Source: Fuerstiella sp. | GTDB taxonomy: Bacteria > Planctomycetota > Planctomycetia > Planctomycetales > Planctomycetaceae | Assembly: GCA_029245955.1 (NCBI GenBank) | Contig: JAQWOH010000059.1 | Span: forward strand, 26,270-90,269 | DNA: 64,000 bases | Reading direction: 5' to 3' | Shown here: piece after piece, positions 34,816 through 43,652 of the stretch | Numbering within the stretch: the stretch's first letter is position 1 | How the letters are laid out: each line of letters begins with the position of its first letter | The notes under the pieces: generated by a model | What the model was told of the DNA's origin: nothing | Seen by the model: the letters and a program-made list of their open reading frames with translations, nothing else | Databases searched by the model: none | Program-made: the position numbers and the translations under genes

Positions 34816-36903
34816 TCACAGACCAGTCGTACCGGCGGCACGAGCGCGCTGTGACTGTTGCCATTGATCATAAAACGTTTCAAACGCAGCACGAATATCG
34901 GGACGGTTTTTGCGGGCTTCGCGCAGAGCACCGGACACAAATTTCTCCGGGCTGTCCATCATCAACAATTCAGCAGCGTGAACAGCCACTGCAGCATCAA
35001 ATGTCTTCAACCGTTCCAGAACGCGACTGCTGTCGCCGACTGCCGAGCAAATATCAGCAGCGTATTCTTTAGCTGATGTGATTCGCCCATCACCATCCGC
35101 GTCGATCCAGACGGCACCGGTGACCGCAATAAACGTCGGCGTCCAGGCAGGCGATGTTGGCTGATACGGTTTGGCAATTGGCCAGTATAGCTTTCGGACG
35201 CCCGGACCGCGTGCCACGGCCACTACGAACGCATCCTGGCTGGCTGAAATCGGTAACTGTGTTTTGAACCGGCCTTTCACTCCGGCCCGGGAGCGGTCAC
35301 CGACCTGAAGTTTAAGAGTACGGACGGACTGCCCGTTCACGAAGATCTCAAGTTCGTCGGCTTCCATCCAGGACGGACCTCGCACATCAACAACAGCGTG
35401 ATATTGCTCTGATTCCTTGACAGTATCACCAGGCCCAGCGGTTTCATTAACGCGAACATCGGCGAACAGTCCGCAGCCGATGGAAACACGTCCGGCAACA
35501 AAGGCGTCAACCGCGGCATCGACATTGATTTTTCCCGGATCAGAATCATCGCAGCGAATGTAGGTGCGTCCCTGACCGACAAAATGACGGGCAACATCGT
35601 GCGAATCACTGCAGCCGACAGGTGTCAGACGGCGTCCGGCGTTGAGCTGCGACATCCAGTCGTGCACAAGCTGCATAACCTCTGTCTGCTGAGCTGCCGA
35701 ATTGACAACCTCCATCGCGTTGGCCCGCAGATCCCAGCCGTCAAGATTTGTGGATGTTGCCGCAAGATGATGTTCCGGTCCGAACGGACGGTAGCTGCTG
35801 TGAATATCCCGCGAATGGTTCAGGATGGCCACTTGCACATCAGCAGTTCCATAAATACTGGCGAAAATATCCGGCCAGTTGTCAGCCTTATAGTCGGGAA
35901 TCGGAACATCTGCGGTCGCCACTGGAAATACATTAAAGTGCCCGAACTTCGTGGTCACTTCGTTGCCAATCACCGGGGTGAAAAAGTCACGAACACCAAG
36001 CTCGCGAGCCAGTTCTTCGTAGTCGATGTGAACATTGTGATCGGTAGCAACAGGAAACTCGATGCCTTCTCCGGCCAGAGTCAGCATGCGTTCGCGAACG
36101 GTTGAATCGCCGTGACCGGAATGGGTCAACGTGTGTACGTGCGTGTCACAGGCAGCGAAACCGTCTGTCGCGACCTCGCGTTCAATTGAAAACTGCAAAG
36201 TTAGAGACTCCGCGGCAGTGACGGTCAGCTTGCGAACGTCAATGCCGTATTCAGGGCCACGTCCGGCGACGATTTCGTACGTCCCCGGTGGCAACCCGAA
36301 CTCCGCCTGGCCTGTGCAGTAAATCACTCCGGGCCGCACCGCCATCTGATCGTTGGACTGCGCTCCGGACGTCATCAGCCGACCCTCATGAAGAACGGTG
36401 ATCCGACAGGGAGTTGGCTGGCCTGTCGTCATGTCCCGCACAGAGACGGTCACCTGACACTCACTTAATACGTCAGTCGCCGCAGCATCATACAGAGTTA
36501 TATCCCCGATCCGGATGTCATCACTGTTCTTCGACGTGGTCGAAATCTGCAGTCGATTCTGACCGTCTATCAACGTCGACTTCGGAACTGTCCAGAAGCC
36601 GACAATAGCATTTTCGTCGCGGTGCAGTCGTCCCAGTTTCTTATCGTTCAGCTCGATATTCCACAGTTGCTTGACGTCATGCTGAACGATTCGAAGAGTC
36701 TGTTCGCTGGCGCTGGCCCTGGCATCAAACTCCAGCAGATAGCTCGTGGATTCAGGGGCTCCTTTGTATTCAGCCCATTCCTGGTCCGCGGCGTTGCGAA
36801 CATGGTGCATCGCGGCGTCAAGAATTCGCGGAGCGGGGAAAGTTTCCGCAACCGCCGTAATTTGCCACAGCAGGAGTAAAATGGCCGAAACGGAGATCTT
36901 CAT
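34816..36903 (-). CDS. CehA/McbA-type PHP-domain metallohydrolase, secreted
   Basis: The 695-residue protein opens with a signal peptide (MKISVSAILLLLWQITAVA) and a beta-rich N-terminal part that includes a carbohydrate-binding-like or jelly-roll segment (SYLLEFDARASASEQTLRIV). A PHP/CehA metallohydrolase domain follows. Its metal ligands are CDTHVHTLTHSGHGD, ATDHNVHID, GNEVTTKFGHFNVFP and a late GCSDSHD. A short EF-hand-like loop (WIDADGDGRITSAKEYA) sits near the C-terminus and may bind calcium. CehA-type relatives hydrolyse carbamates or phosphoesters, but the substrate here cannot be told. It ends 14 bases before the selB start on the same strand, so the two may be cotranscribed without a functional link. 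Confidence 0.85.
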   Translation of the reverse strand: MKISVSAILLLLWQITAVAETFPAPRILDAAMHHVRNAADQEWAEYKGAPESTSYLLEFDARASASEQTLRIVQHDVKQLWNIELNDKKLGRLHRDENAIVGFWTVPKSTLIDGQNRLQISTTSKNSDDIRIGDITLYDAAATDVLSECQVTVSVRDMTTGQPTPCRITVLHEGRLMTSGAQSNDQMAVRPGVIYCTGQAEFGLPPGTYEIVAGRGPEYGIDVRKLTVTAAESLTLQFSIEREVATDGFAACDTHVHTLTHSGHGDSTVRERMLTLAGEGIEFPVATDHNVHIDYEELARELGVRDFFTPVIGNEVTTKFGHFNVFPVATADVPIPDYKADNWPDIFASIYGTADVQVAILNHSRDIHSSYRPFGPEHHLAATSTNLDGWDLRANAMEVVNSAAQQTEVMQLVHDWMSQLNAGRRLTPVGCSDSHDVARHFVGQGRTYIRCDDSDPGKINVDAAVDAFVAGRVSIGCGLFADVRVNETAGPGDTVKESEQYHAVVDVRGPSWMEADELEIFVNGQSVRTLKLQVGDRSRAGVKGRFKTQLPISASQDAFVVAVARGPGVRKLYWPIAKPYQPTSPAWTPTFIAVTGAVWIDADGDGRITSAKEYAADICSAVGDSSRVLERLKTFDAAVAVHAAELLMMDSPEKFVSGALREARKNRPDIRAAFETFYDQWQQSQRARAAGTTGL

Positions 36904-37179
36904 AGTGTCGCGTTTTCTACTTCTCTGGACTCGCCTGATAACTTCGTGAGTTATCGCCGTCTTGATCGCGTGATGGCTTCATGCCATGTTCAGATTCCGC
37001 AGCATGCGATGCTGCAGCGATTAACCGTCATATCACAACGATTTACCTGGCTCAGGATGGCGTGAGATAGTGTAGCTGAATAGTATGATGACCGGGGCTC
37101 ACGTTGAGAAGCAGGTCGCCGAGCGAAATTATGTCGGAACTCCGGTCCTCACACATCTAAGGGACTCGTCCACACGTCT

Positions 37180-38118
37180 GTGCTGAAGTTTGAGTTCATC
37201 GTTGAGCCGTATTTGTCCGGCGTGCGCATCGATTCGTTTCTGTCGAAGCACCTGCGCAACTACACGCGTTGGCGACTCAGCCGAATGGTGCGGACCGGTG
37301 CCGTATTCGTCAATAATGTCGCAGCATCGACGGATCAGCGGGTGTTTCGCAGTCAGATCGTGTGTCTGCGGCTTGTCGAACCACCAGACAAACTGCTGAC
37401 GCCGTCGCCGATTCCGCTTAACATCGTCTACGAAGATCCTTGGCTGTTGGTTGTCGACAAACCTGCCGGACTGATCGCCCACCCGGTTGGTGAATATCAA
37501 AGCGATACTTTAATCAACGCAATTCAGCATCACCTGGATTCTCTGTCACCCGTCCGGGGACTGCTGCGTCCGGGAATCATCCATCGGCTGGATCGCATGA
37601 CCAGCGGATTGCTGGTCGTGCCCAAGGAACACATGACCCATCGCCTTCTGGCGATTGACTTTGAGAATGGGCGGACGTCAAAATCCTATGTTGCTCTCGT
37701 AGAAGGGGACCCCGACTTCGATGATCAGCAGATCAACCTGCCAATCGGACAGCAACCGGGAAACAACAGCGTGCTGATGTCGGCCAAACCAACGGCCGGT
37801 AAAGCACGATCCGCCAGAACAGACGTCGTAGTGAAAAATCGCTGCGGGACGCACGCAGTGCTTGATTGCGAACTGCACACCGGGCGAAATCATCAGATCC
37901 GAGTACATCTGGCGGAAGTCGGGCATCCGGTGTTAGGTGATGAGTTCTATGGACCTCACGGCGTGATCAGGAAAGCACCGCGACTTGAAGGTGAACGGCC
38001 GACAACAAAGCGACATGCACTGCATGCAGCGAAACTGGGCTTTGAACATCCGGTGCTGAAGACATGGATTGAATTTCGTTCGAAGCCGCCTTCGGACTTC
38101 TGGGCACTGGCCGAATGA
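37180..38118 (+). CDS. RluA/RluD-family pseudouridine synthase
   Basis: This 312-residue enzyme isomerises uridine to pseudouridine in rRNA or tRNA. An N-terminal S4-like RNA-binding region (VRIDSFLSKHLRNYTRWRLS, then GAVFVNNVAASTDQRVF) precedes the catalytic domain. That domain has IVYEDPWLLVVDKPAGLIAH and the signature IIHRLDRMTSGLLVV with the catalytic Asp in HRLDR. HTGRNHQIRVHLAEVGHPVL follows. The family and fold are clear; which of RluA, RluC or RluD it replaces is not. The start codon appears to be the GTG at 37180. It stands alone, about 190 bp before the lysA-type gene. Confidence 0.9.
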   Translation: MLKFEFIVEPYLSGVRIDSFLSKHLRNYTRWRLSRMVRTGAVFVNNVAASTDQRVFRSQIVCLRLVEPPDKLLTPSPIPLNIVYEDPWLLVVDKPAGLIAHPVGEYQSDTLINAIQHHLDSLSPVRGLLRPGIIHRLDRMTSGLLVVPKEHMTHRLLAIDFENGRTSKSYVALVEGDPDFDDQQINLPIGQQPGNNSVLMSAKPTAGKARSARTDVVVKNRCGTHAVLDCELHTGRNHQIRVHLAEVGHPVLGDEFYGPHGVIRKAPRLEGERPTTKRHALHAAKLGFEHPVLKTWIEFRSKPPSDFWALAE

Positions 38119-38307
38119 TTGTGCGAAGGCGGATTTCCCAACGACCCCCTCTCGATAACGCGAACTCCAGAAATTGCGGGCACGGCAGTTGAATTGAGTG
38201 AAGGTCAGGCCCAAACTGCGGTCCAAAATAAGCCCTGTGTTCCGCAGGCACTGCGACGGCAGCGTGTGAGTCGTCTTTCATCAAATATCATCGTGTCGGT
38301 CTAAGAA

Positions 38308-39564
38308 ATGACTAACCCCAAACCTGTTCCGTTCAGCGAAGCCACCATTCGTGCCGTCGCGGAAGACTTTCCCACACCGTTCTATCTTTACGACGAACAG
38401 GGCATCCGCGAAAGCTGCCGCCGGCTGAAATCGGCCTTTTCATGGGTCGACGGATTTCGCAATTACTTCGCTGTCAAAGCCACTCCGAACCCCCACATTC
38501 TGGACATCGTCAGGCAGGAAGGCCTGGGCGGCGATTGTTCCAGCAAGGCGGAACTGATGCTGTGTGAGAAAGTCGGGCTGCGCGGCGAAGAGGTCATGTT
38601 CACCTCCAACAACACTCCTGCTTTCGAATTCCAGACAGCGAAGGATCTGGGCGCGGTTCTGAATCTGGATGATATCACGCACGTCGATTTCGTGGAGCAG
38701 AACCTGGGACTGCCGGAACTGGTCTCGTTTCGCTACAACCCCGGAGCAGCTCGGGAAGGCAACGTGATAATCGGTAAGCCCGAGGAGGCCAAGTACGGAC
38801 TTATGGAGGATCAGCTGTTCGAAGCCTACCGAATGCTGAAGGAACGCGGCGTCAAACGATTCGGTCTGCATACGATGGTCGCGTCAAATGAACTGGACGG
38901 CAGCTTCTTTGTAGAAACCGCCCGTATGCTGTTTGACCTGGCAATTCGAATTCACGAGCAACTGGACGTCAGAATTGAATTCGTCAACCTCGGCGGCGGG
39001 ATCGGCATTCCTTACCGTCCGGATGACAGGGCGGTGGACCTGAAAACGGTTGGTGATCAGATTCATTCTCTTTATGACAAAATGATCGTGGCCGCCAATC
39101 TGGCCCCGTTAAGAGTTGTGCTGGAAAACGGCCGTATGGTCACCGGCCCTCACGGCTATCTGATCACCAGGTGCATTCACCACAAACACATCTACCGCGA
39201 TTACGTCGGCGTCGATGCTTCGATGGCGAATCTGATGCGGCCTGGAATGTACGGTGCATATCATCACATCACGGTACTGGGCAAGGAAGATTTCCCTCAC
39301 AACAAGGTTGTCGACGTTGTTGGCTCACTGTGCGAAAACAACGACAAATTTGCAGTCGGCCGAGCGTTGCCGGAAGTCGATCGTGATGACCTGCTGGTCA
39401 TTCACGATGCCGGAGCCCATGGCCACGCGATGGGATTCCAGTACAATGGAAAGCTCCGCAGCGCCGAGTTACTGCTGCAGGAAAACGGTGACGTCAAGCA
39501 GATTCGTCGAGCAGAAACATACGACGACTATTTCACCACGCTCGACTTCGCTGAGTTCTCATAG
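38308..39564 (+). CDS. lysA: Diaminopimelate decarboxylase (LysA-type PLP enzyme)
   Basis: The 418-residue protein is a fold-III PLP decarboxylase. The PLP lysine is in YFAVKATPNPHILDIV. GGDCSSKAELMLCEKVG and the glycine loop FVNLGGGIGIPYRP bind the phosphate. The C-terminal beta domain carries VVGSLCENNDKFAVGR (the conserved Cys region) and IHDAGAHGHAMGFQYNGKLR. The usual GAYG of meso-diaminopimelate enzymes reads GAHG, and CESxD reads CENND. This is a divergent subgroup seen in LysA-type proteins; lysine synthesis remains the best guess. The final reaction yields lysine from meso-diaminopimelate. The ATG at 38308 is well placed. No other lysine genes are nearby. Confidence 0.87.
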   Translation: MTNPKPVPFSEATIRAVAEDFPTPFYLYDEQGIRESCRRLKSAFSWVDGFRNYFAVKATPNPHILDIVRQEGLGGDCSSKAELMLCEKVGLRGEEVMFTSNNTPAFEFQTAKDLGAVLNLDDITHVDFVEQNLGLPELVSFRYNPGAAREGNVIIGKPEEAKYGLMEDQLFEAYRMLKERGVKRFGLHTMVASNELDGSFFVETARMLFDLAIRIHEQLDVRIEFVNLGGGIGIPYRPDDRAVDLKTVGDQIHSLYDKMIVAANLAPLRVVLENGRMVTGPHGYLITRCIHHKHIYRDYVGVDASMANLMRPGMYGAYHHITVLGKEDFPHNKVVDVVGSLCENNDKFAVGRALPEVDRDDLLVIHDAGAHGHAMGFQYNGKLRSAELLLQENGDVKQIRRAETYDDYFTTLDFAEFS

Positions 39565-39701
39565 CGCTGAAACGCACCAAAAGTCAGCACAGCGTCTATC
39601 TGCGCTGTTGCCACTCTCGATGGTGTGAACACATCAAATTAATCAGCGGCGCCAACGCCCTGTCAGGGTTCCCGACCTCGGCGGTGCAACGTGCCAGACG
39701 T

Positions 39702-40373
39702 TTACCCTGCCACGCCACCACCTTCGCCTGGGCTGCCTCCGAGGTGCTGGATCCATGCGGGTGGGATATTGATCCAGATTTTGTCCCGTTGAATTCGGTG
39801 CCGGTCACAGTGTCCCTGCATGGTGTCGTCAATGCGTGTGATGCGTATCTTCTCATCGCCGCGCGTAACAACTTTGCGAATGGGGCGGACATACATGTAT
39901 TCAAAATAGCTGAGTACTCCGTCCGGCTTCAATAGTTTGAAATATGTATTGGCAATGGAGTCCACCAGATCGGCCGGAAAATTGTTCAGAGGCAGTCCCG
40001 AAATCACGAAGTCATACTTCTCGTCCGGCTGAAACTCCTGAATCGGCAACTGGTGGATTTCAGAAAAGTGAGCCGCTTCCATCCAGGCTTCGTCCTGCTG
40101 GAACCGAGCGTTCAGAATCTCTACAAACGATTCATTCAGCTCAACGATATCGAAGCGGTCGCCGGCTTTAAGGAGGGGAATAATCTGCTGTGTCACCGGA
40201 CCGGTACCGGGACCGATCTCGAGTACGCGGACCGCACCAGAGCCACGTTTGGCCAGAAATCGAGTCATCGATCTGGCCAGAAACTGACTGCTCGGAGCAA
40301 TCGCGCCAGTGGTTTCGAACCGCTGGCGAAACTGGCGAAAGAACGCCAGATTGTTGCTGATTGTCCGAAACAT
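39702..40373 (-). CDS. Class I SAM methyltransferase, phospholipid N-methyltransferase-like
   Basis: The 223-residue protein begins with the FFRQFRQRFETTGAIAPSS segment typical of PmtA/KsgA-like membrane-lipid methyltransferases. The SAM-binding motif I is VRVLEIGPGTGPVTQQIIPL, motif II is FDIVELNESFVEIL, and motif IV is YDFVISGLPLNNFPADLVD. Related enzymes methylate phosphatidylethanolamine. An rRNA-adenine-methylase relative is less likely because the NPPY motif is replaced by GLPLNN. The C-terminal tail (GGSPGEGGGVAG) is low complexity. It is divergent from the oxidoreductase gene at 40748, with a shared intergenic region of about 370 bp. Confidence 0.78.
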   Translation of the reverse strand: MFRTISNNLAFFRQFRQRFETTGAIAPSSQFLARSMTRFLAKRGSGAVRVLEIGPGTGPVTQQIIPLLKAGDRFDIVELNESFVEILNARFQQDEAWMEAAHFSEIHQLPIQEFQPDEKYDFVISGLPLNNFPADLVDSIANTYFKLLKPDGVLSYFEYMYVRPIRKVVTRGDEKIRITRIDDTMQGHCDRHRIQRDKIWINIPPAWIQHLGGSPGEGGGVAG

Positions 40374-40747
40374 CTGATACCTGTGGAAATGAAAGCAAAA
40401 TGGCCGACGGGGTCAGAAAAGGAATCCATCAGGCATGTGCAAGGCTTGGCGGTGTAAGCTGTCATCGTGCTGCTGCGAGCACAGAATTCCGAATCTTGTG
40501 CTTTCGCCGGGTCAAGTATCGTTCCTGAGGCGGTTTCCTGCAACTCTGCCAAACTCTGTTGTAACACGTTCCGCTGTTTCTAAGATGGCGTGTCAGTGCA
40601 AACAATATGCGAATGCGGTTACGATCTGCTGACACCGGCAGGAAGGTCGCCTCAACAGCAGTGCCCCCTGGTCCCGGCAGTCAAGAAAATCGGCAGCACA
40701 CGCTACCTGCACGAATTCTTAGTCACTCATCCAAAGGGTTTCGTCCG
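40374..40747. other. Divergent promoter region, nothing firm
   Basis: Separates the methyltransferase (-) and the oxidoreductase (+). A short plus-strand frame near 40588 reads ICECGYDLLTPAGRSPQQQC, like the first half of a zinc ribbon. It has no second CxxC and fuses into the upstream extension of the oxidoreductase frame, so it is not called a gene. Confidence 0.35.
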
Positions 40748-42118
40748 ATGTCAACCACTCGCCAAACATCCCGTCGCAACTTTCTCCAGGGCGTAGCTGC
40801 GGCCGGGACCACAGGTATTCTGTGCCCGACAACAGGCCGAGCCTTCGGTTACCGTTCTGCCAACGACCGTCCGGTCTTTGCCACCATCGGGCTGCGCAAC
40901 CAGGGTTGGGCCATCACCAGTAAGTCGCTCAAGTTCGCAGACTTTGCCGCACTGGCCGATGTCGATGCAAGTGTGCTGGGGGCCAATGTTGAAAGGGTGA
41001 AGAAGAGCCAGGGTAAAACGCCCGATTCATACAGGGACTACCGAAAGGTTCTGGACCGAAAAGATGTCGACGCCGTCATGATCGCCACTCCTGATCATTG
41101 GCACACCAAGGTCGCGGTCGAAGCGATGTACGCCGGCAAAGATGTCTACTGTGAAAAACCACTTACGCTGACCATTGCTGAAGGCAAGCTGATTGAGAAA
41201 GTTGTCAAAGAAACCGGCCGCGTCTTCCAGGTAGGGACGATGCAGCGAACGGAATCCGGACAGCGGTTTCTGCAGGCTGTTGCCCTGGTGAAGAATGGCC
41301 GTATCGGAACCGTCAGAAAGGTAACCTGCGGCATCAACGGGATGGTTGCCTCACCGGTCATCCCCAAAGCACCTGTTCCCCAGGAACTGGACTGGGAAAC
41401 CTGGATCGGACCGGCACCGAAGGTTGATTACAGAGCTCTTCCGGAAATGCGCACTGGTTATGGCGGGGGCGTCCCGTTGTACAGTAACTGCCACTACGCC
41501 TTTCGAAACTGGCACGAATACTCTGGTGGCAAGCTGACAGACTGGGGTGCCCATCACGTCGACATTGCCTGCTGGGCTCTTGGTGCCAGTGACACAGGTC
41601 CCAGCAAAGTCACCCCGGTCGAATACTCACTGCCCGTGGAATACAAAAACGGACACCCGATCGTTGGGGATCAGTACAACGCTGCGACCAGCTTTAAGAT
41701 CCAGGTCGATATGCCGAACAATGTGGAAATGATTATCACCAGCGAAGGTGACAACGGCATCATGCTTGAGGGTACGAAGGGCCGCTTCTTCGTCAACCGA
41801 GGCAAGATTGTGGGCAAACCTGTGGAGGATCTTAAGGACAATCCGCTGCCGGACGGAGCGATTGAAGATGTTTACGGTGGCAAGGTCAGCGAAAACCACA
41901 CGGCCAACTTCATCGAAGGCATGAATTCTCGTAAGCAACCAATCTCTGACGTCTGGACTCATAACCGCATGCTTGAGATCTGCCACCTGTCAAACATTGC
42001 AATGCGACTGGACCGCGAACTGAAGTGGGATCCGGCCAGACGAGAAATCATCGGCGACTCTCAGGCCAACTCGTTTCTTTCCCGGGAAAGCCGTAAGGGC
42101 TACGAGATCAACATGTAA
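40748..42118 (+). CDS. Gfo/Idh/MocA-family oxidoreductase, Tat-exported
   Basis: The ATG at 40748 starts a twin-arginine leader (TSRRNFLQGVAAAGTTGIL). The 456-residue protein follows the planctomycete exported Gfo/Idh/MocA pattern. The NAD(P)-binding region contains VMIATPDHWHTKVAVEAM and the catalytic-site EKP motif (DVYCEKPLTLTIAEGKL). The C-terminal domain has WETWIGPAPKVDYRALPE and HEYSGGKLTDWGAHHVDIAC, then FIEGMNSRKQPISDVW. Such enzymes oxidise or reduce sugars and cyclitols; cofactor is usually bound before Tat export. A longer in-frame extension to 40607 lacks sense as a leader and was rejected. It stands alone. Confidence 0.92.
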   Translation: MSTTRQTSRRNFLQGVAAAGTTGILCPTTGRAFGYRSANDRPVFATIGLRNQGWAITSKSLKFADFAALADVDASVLGANVERVKKSQGKTPDSYRDYRKVLDRKDVDAVMIATPDHWHTKVAVEAMYAGKDVYCEKPLTLTIAEGKLIEKVVKETGRVFQVGTMQRTESGQRFLQAVALVKNGRIGTVRKVTCGINGMVASPVIPKAPVPQELDWETWIGPAPKVDYRALPEMRTGYGGGVPLYSNCHYAFRNWHEYSGGKLTDWGAHHVDIACWALGASDTGPSKVTPVEYSLPVEYKNGHPIVGDQYNAATSFKIQVDMPNNVEMIITSEGDNGIMLEGTKGRFFVNRGKIVGKPVEDLKDNPLPDGAIEDVYGGKVSENHTANFIEGMNSRKQPISDVWTHNRMLEICHLSNIAMRLDRELKWDPARREIIGDSQANSFLSRESRKGYEINM

Positions 42119-42385
42119 CCGGCGGGCAGCTCGGAAAAACAAGTTCAGGCCGGGTAGCACGATTACTCGCAACCTGTTTTGCGCGGCCACTGGAGGCCTT
42201 GCAAGATACAGGATACTTCAGAGCGAGCTCATGTGTCTTCGGCATTCCGCATGCGAACACTGTCGGCATTCATTACCGCGAAATTCGCTGTAGGCTGGTT
42301 TCGCCGAGCAGATGCCACGCTGAGTTGGCGAAGCTGTCGTCCTCAACGCGACACACCTGATACGTCAAAATCTTAGTGCTGCCAC

Positions 42386-42682
42386 TCACTCGGAGGGGGG
42401 AGTCACCAGCCGCTCGAGTTCCTCAACGTGCTGTTCAAAAGCTGTACGGCCGACTCCCGTCAAAGAGGCCCAGGTACGCTGTCGGCCGTTCACCGTGCTC
42501 TTACGCTGTTCTACGTAACCAGCCTCTTCAAGCTGGCGGATATGTTTAGGAAGTACAAAATCACTGACATCCAGCTCCTGGTGCAGGACCTTGAATTCTG
42601 CTTCCTTCAATGGTGCCGGGAATGCACAGATCTGAAGCCGATTGGGAGCATGGATAATCGTATCGAAGCGCGTCGTCCTCAT
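42386..42682 (-). CDS. Winged-helix transcriptional regulator (HTH_27-like)
   Basis: This short protein of about 98 residues fits the single winged-helix family that includes PF13601. RFDTIIHAPNRLQICAFPAP forms helix 1, FKVLHQELDVSDFVLPKHIR the helix-turn-helix, and GYVEQRKSTVNGRQRTWASL the wing. VGRTAFEQHVEELERL closes it. The ATG at 42682 overlaps the stop of the upstream membrane-protein gene by four bases (ATGA at 42679-42682), so the pair is translationally coupled. It may regulate its partner or the neighbouring stress island; that is inference. The ligand, if any, is unknown. Confidence 0.8.
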   Translation of the reverse strand: MRTTRFDTIIHAPNRLQICAFPAPLKEAEFKVLHQELDVSDFVLPKHIRQLEEAGYVEQRKSTVNGRQRTWASLTGVGRTAFEQHVEELERLVTPPSE

Positions 42683-43020
42683 TCGCCATTTTCCGATCTT
42701 ATCCTGGCGATATACCAATGGCGCTCAATTATGCTCACCGAGTAAACCGCGCTGGCGAACACTATTCCGGCCGCCAACGGCGCCCCGACAGTACCAATCG
42801 CTTCCGCGAGCATTTGCGCTGCAACGATGAGCCCAAAGAATAACGGTATCAAAACAATGAACGCAATGCCCACCACCCTGAAGGGAAACTGTCGCGCCGA
42901 TACGCCGGCTTTCCAGGACCGATGCGCCAGCACGACCGACATCAGCAAGATGATATAGACATGGTGTTCTCGATGCTCTGCCGCCGAAAGTGCGACCAAC
43001 GCTCCAGCCGATAGAGCCAC
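42679..43020 (-). CDS. Small two- to three-helix membrane protein
   Basis: The GTG at 43020 is the only start after an upstream in-frame stop. The 113-residue product has hydrophobic segments HHVYIILLMSVVLAHRSW, FRVVGIAFIVLIPLFFGLIV and GAPLAAGIVFASAVYSVSII, with a positively charged end (RHWYIARIRSENGE). No named family was recognised. Its stop codon overlaps the start of the winged-helix regulator, so both are made from one message. Paired small membrane proteins and HTH_27 regulators are seen in several phyla, but their role is not known. The abrupt N-terminus could mean that an earlier start has been lost. Confidence 0.6.
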   Translation of the reverse strand: MALSAGALVALSAAEHREHHVYIILLMSVVLAHRSWKAGVSARQFPFRVVGIAFIVLIPLFFGLIVAAQMLAEAIGTVGAPLAAGIVFASAVYSVSIIERHWYIARIRSENGE

Positions 43021-43129
43021 GCTGGCGCCAAACTACCGGGGTGGGATGGCTCTGCATAACGCGGCTCTGCCAATGGCCTGTATTGAATCAAGTGCTTCCC
43101 TCGCATCGACGTGGGCGTCCTGTTCAGCC

Positions 43130-43551
43130 GTCACGGGCATTTCTTATCTCCGTTTCGGTACTGGCGCGGACTGTATCTGCGACCTGGCCTATGACCAGTG
43201 TGAGTCACTGCCGCATTGGACACAGAAGACGTTGCCGGAGCATGCCAGCGACTCGCGGCCCCAAATACATTCGATCAATCGATTCGAAAACACTCGAACT
43301 GACGATGACATTTGGAACGCTGTGCAGGCGCAACCCGTCCGCGTAGGTCACATTCACAACGACAAAGAATGCTATCGGACAAGAAAATACTGCACTGATA
43401 TGAGAGTTGTCAGGCGGCACTGCAGATTATGATTCAACTGAACCAAAGATACACACTTGACGGTCGCGATCCAAATTCATACTGCGACATCTTCTGGACA
43501 TGGGGTTACTACGATCGGGCAGGAGCACCGACGCGAAACGTACGCAGCTAG
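43130..43551 (+). pseudogene. phr: Deoxyribodipyrimidine photolyase remnant
   Basis: Only the C-terminal FAD-binding part of a photolyase can be read, in two frames. The first gives AYDQCESLPHWTQKTLPEHA, SDSRPQIHSINRFENTRTDD, then DIWNAVQAQPVRVGHIHN. These match the photolyase segments around the conserved LWN and REGRIHN. After a frameshift near 43370 it continues KKILH (then a stop), ALQIMIQLNQRYTLDGRDPN and SYCDIFWTWGYYDRAG, the family's NNRYALDGRDPNS-type block. It ends at a stop at 43549-43551 before the usual FGKIRYM end. The N-terminal antenna domain is absent. Coordinates of the left end are approximate. The gene once repaired UV-induced pyrimidine dimers and is clearly non-functional. 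Confidence 0.8.
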
Positions 43552-43588
43552 TATTGCAGCGATCCATGACAGCAAAAGGAGATCATAG

Positions 43589-43622
43589 AAAAAGGGCGGT
43601 TCGAATAAATCCGAACCGCCCT
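43589..43622 (-). terminator. Terminator of the fasciclin gene
   Basis: On the minus strand an 11-bp perfect stem (AGGGCGGTTCG, pairing 43622-43612 with 43603-43593) with an 8-base loop is followed by a T run (43593-43589). It lies about 30 bp after the fasciclin stop. Confidence 0.88.
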
Positions 43623-43652
43623 GAATCCCGGCTGCCTGTTCGAGACGCTGGA

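Noticed and set aside
40588..40747. Zinc-ribbon-like start (CECGYDL ... CPLV) upstream of the oxidoreductase
   Set aside because: Only one complete Cys pair, no end of its own, and it merges into the oxidoreductase frame.
43589..43622. Possible tRNA T-loop (GGTTCGAATAAATCC)
   Set aside because: It is part of the perfect fasciclin terminator hairpin; no tRNA cloverleaf surrounds it.
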